The notes beneath the pieces are model-generated. The model did not search any database, had not been told where the DNA came from, and saw nothing but the letters and a program-made list of their open reading frames with translations. Source: Bacteroidetes bacterium B1(2017) (GTDB lineage: Bacteria; Bacteroidota; Bacteroidia; UKL13-3). Taken from it: a stretch of DNA of 64,000 nucleotides. A program made the position numbers and the translations under genes. Of the stretch, positions 27,316 to 33,274 are shown piece by piece. Numbering within the stretch: the stretch's first letter is position 1; every line of letters starts with the position of its first letter. The stretch covers positions 438,333-502,332 of the forward strand of contig NKJG01000002.1 in NCBI GenBank assembly GCA_002256395.1, written 5' to 3'.

Positions 27316-27435
27316 CAGTGTCGTATGTATGTGGTTCATCGTAACCTGTGTGTCGTTGGTTCGAACCCAACTCCCATGAAAATGGGGTAGCTCAGATGGT
27401 AGAGCAATAGAAATACACATACAGCTTTTTACCTG
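27316..27435 (+). ncRNA. Y RNA 1 (YrlA-like, with complete permuted tRNA mimic)
   Basis: Ro60-partner RNA inferred from structure. Basal stem CAG-(bulged T)-GT (27316-27321) pairs with ACCTG (27431-27435) and extends outward as TAAA/TTTA. An internal loop CGTA/GCTTTTT follows, then an 8-bp stem TGTATGTG (27326-27333)/CACATACA (27416-27423). Inside is a circularly permuted tRNA: T arm GTTGG-TTCGAAC-CCAAC (27355-27371); acceptor stem TCCCAT/ATGGGG closed by a GAAA tetraloop (27372-27387); TA at 27388-27389, as at tRNA positions 8-9; and D arm GCTC-AGATGGTA-GAGC (27390-27405). A small GGTT/AACC hairpin lies at 27333-27346. Bacterial YrlA RNAs are known tRNA mimics of this kind. It ends 9 nt before tRNA-Pro, so RNase P could set its 3' end. 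Confidence 0.88.
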
Positions 27436-27444
27436 TTTATACTT

Positions 27445-27517
27445 CGGGAAGTAGTTCAATTGGCAGAATGCAGGCTTTGGGCGCTTGTGGTTGCAAGTTC
27501 AAGTCTTGCCTTCCCGA
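27445..27517 (+). tRNA. tRNA-Pro (UGG) within the RNA repair locus
   Basis: Acceptor CGGGAAG pairs with CTTCCCG; D arm GTTC-GAAT (one G-U) with GG in the loop; anticodon arm CAGGC-TTTGGGC-GCTTG with anticodon TGG; variable loop TGGTT; T arm GCAAG-TTCAAGT-CTTGC; discriminator A. The C1-G72 pair and A73 suit tRNA-Pro. CCA is not encoded. It lies between Y RNA 1 and rtcB on their strand. It could be an ordinary tRNA or a reporter substrate of the repair system; all core elements look functional. Confidence 0.85.
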
Positions 27518-27681
27518 CAAATAGTGACGTTTTAGAAAGATTCTTCGAACTTTTAATTCAAAACATGCTTTCTATACTAATTTCCTATCTAATAAAAAGT
27601 GCCGTTATGTTGAGATACTTCACTTTGGAATTGAAAATAAACCTTAACATGAGTATTGCCTTTTTAAACAAAAAAAACATC

Positions 27682-27718
27682 CTACGCAAATTGATTGCGT
27701 AGGATCGTACTACATTTG
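27682..27718 (+). promoter_or_regulatory. Operator O3 and promoter of rtcB
   Basis: CTACGCAA (27682-27689), 5-nt spacer, TTGCGTAG (27695-27702): a perfect inverted repeat, extended to 11 bp per arm (27679-27705). TACATTTG at 27711-27718 matches the TAnnTTTG -7 element; its TTTG lies 12 nt past the core repeat. The repeat covers the -33 position. rtcB starts 20 nt further on. Confidence 0.7.
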
Positions 27719-27737
27719 AAAACAGATATTAAAACAT

Positions 27738-28991
27738 ATGGAAAATAATTTATTAAACAGCCCAGAAGCCGCTGTTAGTGTAGGTTCGAACCAACTAACA
27801 CCTAGCTTAAAAGAAGTGGGTGAAACCTACCCCATATTTGGAAGTGACCTAATAGAACCAGGAGCAAGAACACAAATGGATATTGCCATGCGCCTACCAA
27901 TTAGCGTTGCTGGAGCTTTAATGCCCGATGCGCATCAAGGCTATGGATTACCAATTGGTGGTGTATTAGCCACACGAAATGCTATTATTCCTTATGGTGT
28001 TGGAGTGGATATTGGATGTAGAATGGCCTTATCTATTTATGATATTCCAGAAGTACATTTTATGGAAAACCAAGCTAAGTATAAACGAGAATTAATAGCT
28101 CATACAAAATTTGGAGCGGGTGCAATTTGGCAAGCAAACCACAAAGCAACCCATTCTGTTTTGGATCACCCAAGCTTTAATGAGATTGAATTTTTAAAGA
28201 AACTTCAAAGCAAAGCTGCCGACCAATTGGGAACTTCGGGAGGTGGGAACCATTTTGTGGAATTTGGAATAATAGAATTTGAAGAAAGTGATGAGGTATT
28301 AAATATTGCTAAAGGAAAATACTTGGCCTTATTAACTCATTCGGGCTCACGCGGACTTGGAGCTACAATTGCCAATGAATATACCAAAATAGCGAAGGAA
28401 GTTTGTAAGCTACCCGATGAAGCAAAGAACTTAGCTTACTTAGATGTATCAAGTGAAGAAGGAATAGAATATTGGATTGCCATGAATTTAGCTGGTGAAT
28501 ACGCATCTGCTTGCCACCAAATTATTCATGAACGAATAAGCAAAGCAATTGGAGCCCAAGTATTAGCTAAGGTAGAAAACCATCATAATTTCGCTTGGAA
28601 AGAGACCCATATGGGTGAAGACCTCATTGTGCATAGAAAAGGTGCTACACCGGCCTCAAAAGATGTTATGGGCATCATTCCAGGATCTATGACAGCGCCA
28701 GGTTTCTTGGTTAGAGGTAAAGGCGAACCAAACTCAATAAACTCTGCTGCCCATGGAGCAGGAAGAAAAATGAGTAGATCATTTGCCAATAAGAATATTA
28801 AAAAAGAAGAAATGAGAAAAGTATTAGCAGATCATGGAGTAAGTTTAATTGGTGCTGGTTTGGATGAAGCTCCTATGGCTTATAAAAATATAGAAACGGT
28901 CATGTCATCTCAAAAAGAGTTAGTGGATATTGTGGCCAAATTTACACCCAAGATGGTGCGTATGGCTGATGATGGAAGCAGAGAAGACTAA
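27738..28991 (+). CDS. rtcB: RNA-splicing ligase RtcB
   Basis: A 417-residue GTP- and Mn-dependent RNA ligase joining 2',3'-cyclic or 3'-phosphate ends to 5'-OH ends, as in tRNA splicing and repair. Metal ligands and motifs are present: PDAHQGYGLPIGGVLAT (residues 63-79), GVDIGCRM with Cys94, TSGGGNHFVEFG, LTHSGSRGLG, NHHNFAWKE, and the guanylylated His in SAAHGAGRKMSRS. No archease gene is adjacent. It has its own promoter/operator and is followed immediately by Y RNA 2. Together with Ro60 and two Y RNAs it forms an RNA repair operon. Confidence 0.97.
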   Translation: MENNLLNSPEAAVSVGSNQLTPSLKEVGETYPIFGSDLIEPGARTQMDIAMRLPISVAGALMPDAHQGYGLPIGGVLATRNAIIPYGVGVDIGCRMALSIYDIPEVHFMENQAKYKRELIAHTKFGAGAIWQANHKATHSVLDHPSFNEIEFLKKLQSKAADQLGTSGGGNHFVEFGIIEFEESDEVLNIAKGKYLALLTHSGSRGLGATIANEYTKIAKEVCKLPDEAKNLAYLDVSSEEGIEYWIAMNLAGEYASACHQIIHERISKAIGAQVLAKVENHHNFAWKETHMGEDLIVHRKGATPASKDVMGIIPGSMTAPGFLVRGKGEPNSINSAAHGAGRKMSRSFANKNIKKEEMRKVLADHGVSLIGAGLDEAPMAYKNIETVMSSQKELVDIVAKFTPKMVRMADDGSRED

Positions 28992-28997
28992 AGATAT

Positions 28998-29117
28998 TGG
29001 TGTCGTAAAATAGAAATCCATCGGCAAAGCATCCCTTTGGGAAGAGTGTAGGTTCAAGCCCTACTTTAGTTTAATAGCTAAATAGCTTAAATAATTATTC
29101 TATTTGCTTGTTACCCA
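28998..29117 (+). ncRNA. Y RNA 2 (reduced tRNA mimic), downstream of rtcB
   Basis: Same architecture and same 120-nt length as Y RNA 1. Basal stem TGG-(bulged T)-GT (28998-29003) pairs with ACCCA (29113-29117); the internal loop CGTA/GCTTGTT is nearly identical; the 8-bp stem is AAATAGAA (29008-29015)/TTCTATTT (29098-29105), a different sequence with full pairing. Inside: a TCCC/GGGA hairpin (29032-29042), T arm GTAGG-TTCAAGC-CCTAC (29048-29064), acceptor-like 7-bp stem TTTAGTT/AGCTAAA with TAAT loop (29065-29082), then TA (29083-29084). No proper D arm follows. It starts 7 nt after the rtcB stop and is followed by a strong terminator. Confidence 0.82.
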
Positions 29118-29121
29118 TTAC

Positions 29122-29155
29122 AAAAAAAGCCTACAAAATTTTGTAGGCTTTTTTT
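29122..29155. terminator. Bidirectional intrinsic terminator
   Basis: Perfect palindrome GCCTACAAAA/TTTTGTAGGC at 29129-29148 with an A-run before and T-run after it. It ends the rtcB-Y RNA 2 transcript on the plus strand and the lipoprotein gene on the minus strand. Confidence 0.88.
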
Positions 29156-29159
29156 GTAA

Positions 29160-29918
29160 TTATAAGACCTTTGAGGCTTTTGGCTGATCCAAGCGAACAA
29201 TTCTAAAATCATCCAATTGAAAGGTGCCAGGGCTTTTAAGAATTAAATCTAGCCGTATTCTATCTAATCCAATTGGCATATCTCTTTGAACGGTATATTT
29301 TGTCCAATTAACTAAGGTATCCTTAGATCTAATAAATTTTGCTTCAGAAGGAGGACCTCCCTTTAAAGTTATAGCACTTATAGTTGCCTCAAAATTACAC
29401 CCTTTATTCTTCACCCAAAAGCTAACTTCATACATACCAGGAGAAGCAACTTCAAATTCTTGAAACAAACCTGGTGATTTCCATTGAAGGGAATCACAAG
29501 CTCTCACCACAAATTTAACCGATTTGCTTCCTTCTATGGCATCAGTAGAATCAATTAAAATATCAAAATCAGATTCAACCCGTTTATCTTTTTTAGCATT
29601 TAAAGCTGTTTGAGTAAAGAAATACCAATTTACAGGCAAATTTGAAGAGGTATAGTCATAGGTTAGTCCAAATAGGAATTTTGGACTTAATGCCGCAGTT
29701 TTTGCAAGTGTTCCTCCTTGAATTATTTCAAAACTTCCATTTAGTCCTGCGCTTGGGTTAGATAACATTTCGGCATTTGGGCTACTTGACATTAGTGCGC
29801 AACTACTAAGCAAAAGTTGAATGACCAACAATAAAGTAATAAGTGGTTTTGAACCTACAAAAACGTTCCTATTCTTCTCAAGCTGCTTGATTAGAAAATT
29901 GTTTTTACATGCATTCAT
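29160..29918 (-). CDS. Predicted lipoprotein with jelly-roll/carbohydrate-binding-like domain
   Basis: A 252-residue lipoprotein: a 25-residue N-terminal extension, a hydrophobic stretch and lipobox LLLSSC (Cys near residue 41). The mature part resembles a galactose-binding-like beta-sandwich (SLQWKSPGLFQEFEVASPGM, VSFWVKNKGCNFEATI, IRLDLILKSPGTFQLDDFRI), as in Bacteroidota surface proteins that bind glycans. No enzyme motif is visible. It is monocistronic, converging on the RNA repair operon across a shared terminator. Confidence 0.65.
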   Translation of the reverse strand: MNACKNNFLIKQLEKNRNVFVGSKPLITLLLVIQLLLSSCALMSSSPNAEMLSNPSAGLNGSFEIIQGGTLAKTAALSPKFLFGLTYDYTSSNLPVNWYFFTQTALNAKKDKRVESDFDILIDSTDAIEGSKSVKFVVRACDSLQWKSPGLFQEFEVASPGMYEVSFWVKNKGCNFEATISAITLKGGPPSEAKFIRSKDTLVNWTKYTVQRDMPIGLDRIRLDLILKSPGTFQLDDFRIVRLDQPKASKVL

Positions 29919-30067
29919 ACGAATTGATTTGAGTGGGACAAAATTGAATGCTTAAAATGATTTATAGAAACTATTCTTTGCCAAACACACTAAAAAAAAT
30001 TGCATGTTTAGCAAACAGTTGTGTTGCGTGTTTCAAATTTTGCATGCTAAAGGAAAAGAAAGGGCAT

Positions 30068-30095
30068 AAAAAAAGGCAGCCTTGCGACTGCCTTT
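30068..30095 (-). terminator. Intrinsic terminator of tRNA-Lys
   Basis: On the minus strand AAAGGCAG pairs with CTGCCTTT across an 8-nt loop and is followed by a T-run. It lies directly after the tRNA 3' end. Confidence 0.8.
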
Positions 30096-30096
30096 G

Positions 30097-30169
30097 TGAT
30101 CCCGCTGGGACTCGAACCCAGGACCCCTACATTAAAAGTGTAATGCTCTACCAACTGAGCTACGGAATC
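30097..30169 (-). tRNA. tRNA-Lys (UUU)
   Basis: Acceptor GATTCCG pairs with CGGGATC (one G-U), D arm GCTC-GAGC, anticodon arm TTACA-CTTTTAA-TGTAG with anticodon TTT, T arm CTGGG-TTCGAGT-CCCAG, discriminator A, CCA not encoded. Confidence 0.94.
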
Positions 30170-30197
30170 GGCTACATTTGTTATCTGTAACGGGGTG

Positions 30198-30228
30198 CAA
30201 AGATATAATTCTGGGCCTATCTCACAAA
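30198..30228 (-). promoter_or_regulatory. Promoter of tRNA-Lys
   Basis: On the minus strand TATCTTTG (30205-30198) is a perfect -7 element, with TTTG (30228-30225) 19 nt upstream as the -33. CACCCCG follows the -7, similar to the other stable-RNA promoters here. Confidence 0.8.
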
Positions 30229-30288
30229 CCTTTTTTCATTTATTTTCTCTTTCGCATTTACCTGTCTGAAAACCAAGGCAAATAATTT

Positions 30289-31029
30289 TTATCTTTCTTT
30301 ATATTTTAAAGGTTCTGCAAATGTTTCTGCCAATTCATCAATGGTTATTGCTTCGTCAATTGTAAAGTTTCCTATTTGGGTTCGGCATAAAGTTTCTAAA
30401 TAAGCACCATTATTTAATGCTTTTCCAAAATCTCTTGCTATACTTCTTATATAAGTTCCCTTGCTACAGGTAATTTCAAAACCAACTAAAGGTAAATTAA
30501 TATGCGTTATTTTAAAATCTTGAACCAATACCCTTCGAGCATCCAATTTTATTTCATCTCCTGCCCTAGCTGCTTCATAAGCTCTTACGCCATCTTTTTT
30601 AATAGCCGAGAATACTGGAGGTATTTGATCTAAATAACCCGTTAAGGATTTTGCCGCATCAAGAATCTTTTCTTCAGTTATCTCCTCAATTGAAAACAAT
30701 GAATCAGGCTGTGTTTCCTTATCAAAGCTGGGTGTGGTAGCGCCTAAAAAGAAGTTGCCTGTATAAACTTTAGGCAGTCCCATATAGGTTTCTATATTGC
30801 GCGTTTCTTTACCGATGCAAACAATTAATAAACCTGTTGCTAAGGGATCAAGAGTTCCTGCATGCCCTACCTTAACTTTACGTTTTTGTCCGTTGGGTAA
30901 TGGTTGTTGCCTGTTTAACTTTCTTAAAACTAATCGTTGAATCTTCTTTGTTACATCAAAGCTTGTCCAAGTATAGGGTTTATATACCCTTAAAACGGTA
31001 CCTATTTCTAGGTTCAGAATGTCTTCCAC
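30289..31029 (-). CDS. truB: tRNA pseudouridine(55) synthase
   Basis: A 246-residue TruB enzyme that makes pseudouridine 55 in the T loop of tRNAs. The catalytic Asp is in GHAGTLDPLATGLLIVCIGK (near residue 61), followed by YTGNFFLGATTPSFD; RAYEAARAG and KGTYIRSIARDFG are further family motifs. The start is a GTG at 31029. It lies 9 nt after the uppP stop on the same strand, so the two are likely co-transcribed, with DUF3098 and ftsX upstream in the same direction. Confidence 0.95.
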   Translation of the reverse strand: MEDILNLEIGTVLRVYKPYTWTSFDVTKKIQRLVLRKLNRQQPLPNGQKRKVKVGHAGTLDPLATGLLIVCIGKETRNIETYMGLPKVYTGNFFLGATTPSFDKETQPDSLFSIEEITEEKILDAAKSLTGYLDQIPPVFSAIKKDGVRAYEAARAGDEIKLDARRVLVQDFKITHINLPLVGFEITCSKGTYIRSIARDFGKALNNGAYLETLCRTQIGNFTIDEAITIDELAETFAEPLKYKER

Positions 31030-31038
31030 AAAAAAATA

Positions 31039-31833
31039 TTAAACCATTTGAAGGTTATATCCATAGAAATAAAGGATCAAAATAATTGAACCTACAATAA
31101 TTCTATACCAACCAAAAACTTTAAAACCATGTTTGGTTAAGTAGCTAATAAAGCCCTTAATAGCAATTAAAGCTACCACAAATGCAACTGCATTTCCTAT
31201 CAATAGAAGCATGATGTTATTATCGCCAGAAGAGAAACCACCAGCCTTATAAAACTTTAACATTTTATATGCCGTAGCAGCAAACATAGTTGGAACAGCA
31301 AGGAAAAATGAAAATTCAGCTGCTGCTTTTCTGCTCATCTTTTGGCTTAAACCACCAATAATTGTTGCTGCAGATCTTGATACTCCTGGTATCATGGCAA
31401 TTACTTGAAAGAATCCAATTACAAGCGCTTTACCATAACTTACCTCATCATTTTCACCTTCTTTATTATTGAAAATCTTATCAATAAATAGCAATAGAAC
31501 TCCTCCTAATACTAAGGCAATGGCTACTACCACAACGTTTTCAAGCATTGCGTCAATATAATCGTTAAACGCATATCCTAAAACGGCAGCAGGCAAAAAG
31601 GCAACACCAAGTTTAAAATAGAAATCAAGCGTTTGAAAAAAACGTTTCCAATATAACACCACAACAGAGAGTATCGCTCCAAATTGAATGGCAACTGTGA
31701 ACATTTTCACAAATTCATTTGCCTCAATGCCCATAATTGAGGAGGCAATTATCATATGCCCTGTTGAAGAAACAGGAAGGTATTCTGTTATACCCTCAAC
31801 AATAGCGAGTATGATGGCTTGAAGTATATCCAT
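31039..31833 (-). CDS. uppP: Undecaprenyl-diphosphatase
   Basis: A 264-residue integral membrane enzyme (UppP/BacA) that dephosphorylates undecaprenyl pyrophosphate to recycle the lipid carrier of cell-wall synthesis. The catalytic segments are [19 protein letters not shown] (residues 15-33) and [13 protein letters not shown] (near 150), in a multi-helix protein. Its place between DUF3098/ftsX and truB is a common Bacteroidota arrangement linking cell-division and envelope genes. Confidence 0.95.
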   Translation of the reverse strand: MDILQAIILAIVEGITEYLPVSSTGHMIIASSIMGIEANEFVKMFTVAIQFGAILSVVVLYWKRFFQTLDFYFKLGVAFLPAAVLGYAFNDYIDAMLENVVVVAIALVLGGVLLLFIDKIFNNKEGENDEVSYGKALVIGFFQVIAMIPGVSRSAATIIGGLSQKMSRKAAAEFSFFLAVPTMFAATAYKMLKFYKAGGFSSGDNNIMLLLIGNAVAFVVALIAIKGFISYLTKHGFKVFGWYRIIVGSIILILYFYGYNLQMV

Positions 31834-31916
31834 AGTAAGTGGTAATTTTAAATTGAATTAAAAAAAGAATTAACCGGTAAATTTCAACGTTAATTCAGGC
31901 ATAAAATTCAATAAGG

Positions 31917-32153
31917 TTAGTCTTTCGACTTGCGCATAATGGCAACAATTTCAATAACAAAGCCAATAAGAACAACTATTGGCGCTAAGGTTAGTTTACG
32001 AAAATCAAAAATATCTTCGGTACCTACCATTAGGGCAAAGCCTGCAAATATTACGGCAATTCCAACTATCATTAGGGTATAGTTTTCTTTACCAAACACA
32101 AAATCTTTTTCTGTGTTGTCTACTTTTTTGGCGCTGATTTTTTCTTTACTCAT
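31917..32153 (-). CDS. DUF3098 small membrane protein
   Basis: A 78-residue protein with two transmembrane helices (LMIVGIAVIFAGFALMVG and LAPIVVLIGFVIEIVAIM) after a charged N-terminus and FGKENYTLM. DUF3098 proteins are Bacteroidota-specific, typically encoded between ftsX and uppP, and of unknown function. The location here is exactly that. Confidence 0.9.
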   Translation of the reverse strand: MSKEKISAKKVDNTEKDFVFGKENYTLMIVGIAVIFAGFALMVGTEDIFDFRKLTLAPIVVLIGFVIEIVAIMRKSKD

Positions 32154-32231
32154 GGGTGCAATATTATATTAATCTGTTAATTATCCAACCAAATTTGCCC
32201 ACTCCTTTTCAACTTATGGGCAAAGCTTGAT

Positions 32232-33095
32232 TTAATACAAATCTTCTAAACGCGAATAAAGGTATTTTCGTGTGCTAATAAAACTACTACTAAAACTAAT
32301 TATCATTCCAAGAATTAGAAGTGCAGCATACATTTCCATTAAATTAACACCGTGCTCAAATTCGGCCCATTCTGGTATCCAAATTGGCAAGGTTTGGTTC
32401 AGCCCAACCAATAATAACAGGGCAATTAACCAGCCCCAAAGGCCATTTTTAATTGACTGCCAAACAAATGGCTTGGTTATAAACCAATGTGTAGCACCAA
32501 CCAATTGCATGCTTTTAATAATAAAACGTTGGGCATATAAATTTAATCGTACGGTATTATGTATTAATAAAACAGCTATTACACCAAATATAGAGGCTAA
32601 AGCAAAAAGAATTAAACCAATGGTTCTAATATTTTTCTGTGCCAAATCATAAGCCGCCCTTTGATAGCTAACTTCAGTAATTTTTCCCAAACCTCTCAAA
32701 TAGGTTTCTACCTGTGCTAAGGATTCAGGATTATTAAAAGATTCTTTAACTTTTACTTGAAACGAACCCATAAGAGGATTATATCCTAAAAAACTTACAA
32801 AATCCTGCCCTAATTCATTGCTAAAATCTGTGGCTGCTTGCTCTTTTGAAACATAATTTAAGCTCTTTAAAAAATCTTGTCCCTCAATTTTTTGTTGAAT
32901 TTCCTTTACCTCCACATCGCTAATGGTTGGTTGTAAGAACACATTGATAACCATATTTTCTTTCAAATAGGTTTCCATATGCCTGCTGCCAATTACCAAA
33001 AAGCCAAACAATCCTAACATTAGCAAAACCATTGATATGCTAAGAATAGACGAGAGGTAGCTAAATTTTTTCTTGCGTTTTATGGGTTGGTTCAC
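32232..33095 (-). CDS. ftsX: Cell division ABC transporter permease-like protein FtsX
   Basis: A 287-residue FtsX: N-terminal transmembrane helix (SILSISMVLLMLGLFGFLVI), an extracytoplasmic domain (MVINVFLQPTISDVEV to TEVSYQRAAYDLAQKN), then three helices (LILFALASIFGVIAVLLIHN, LWGWLIALLLLVGLNQ, AALLILGMIISFSSSF). FtsX works with FtsE to activate peptidoglycan hydrolases at division. I place the start at GTG 33095 (VNQPIKRKKKFSYLSS), as relatives begin just before the basic stretch; the open frame extends to 33254 but has no ATG. Confidence 0.85.
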   Translation of the reverse strand: MNQPIKRKKKFSYLSSILSISMVLLMLGLFGFLVIGSRHMETYLKENMVINVFLQPTISDVEVKEIQQKIEGQDFLKSLNYVSKEQAATDFSNELGQDFVSFLGYNPLMGSFQVKVKESFNNPESLAQVETYLRGLGKITEVSYQRAAYDLAQKNIRTIGLILFALASIFGVIAVLLIHNTVRLNLYAQRFIIKSMQLVGATHWFITKPFVWQSIKNGLWGWLIALLLLVGLNQTLPIWIPEWAEFEHGVNLMEMYAALLILGMIISFSSSFISTRKYLYSRLEDLY

Positions 33096-33274
33096 GAGTT
33101 TTGGTATTAAGTCAACAAATATTATAAAGGAATTTAAGCAAGCCAAACGGAAATAAGTCACAACTTTGGAAAAGCCTTGCTTGGCGTCTATTTTAGCAGA
33201 CTTTTTAGAAACGGGGTTTTGGCAAAAAATGATTATTTTCGGAGCCCTCAACAAAATAAGTAGAATTTAAAGGA

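Noticed and set aside
27460..27702. An 80-residue plus-strand ORF between the TROVE gene and rtcB
   Set aside because: It is a chance reading of the tRNA-Pro, the following spacer and the operator; no protein-like features.
27671..27705. A minus-strand intrinsic terminator (11-bp stem followed by a T-run when read leftward) before rtcB
   Set aside because: No leftward gene ends there. The same inverted repeat with the same 5-nt spacer recurs at two other promoters, so an operator is the better reading.
28987..29071. An ordinary class II tRNA starting at the rtcB stop codon, with GACTAAA pairing to TTTAGTT
   Set aside because: The apparent acceptor pairing exists, but no anticodon arm or valid D loop can be formed. 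The Y RNA fold explains more of the sequence and is shared with the element after the TROVE gene.
29948..30190. An 80-residue plus-strand ORF over the tRNA-Lys gene
   Set aside because: It is the antisense reading of the tRNA and its terminator.
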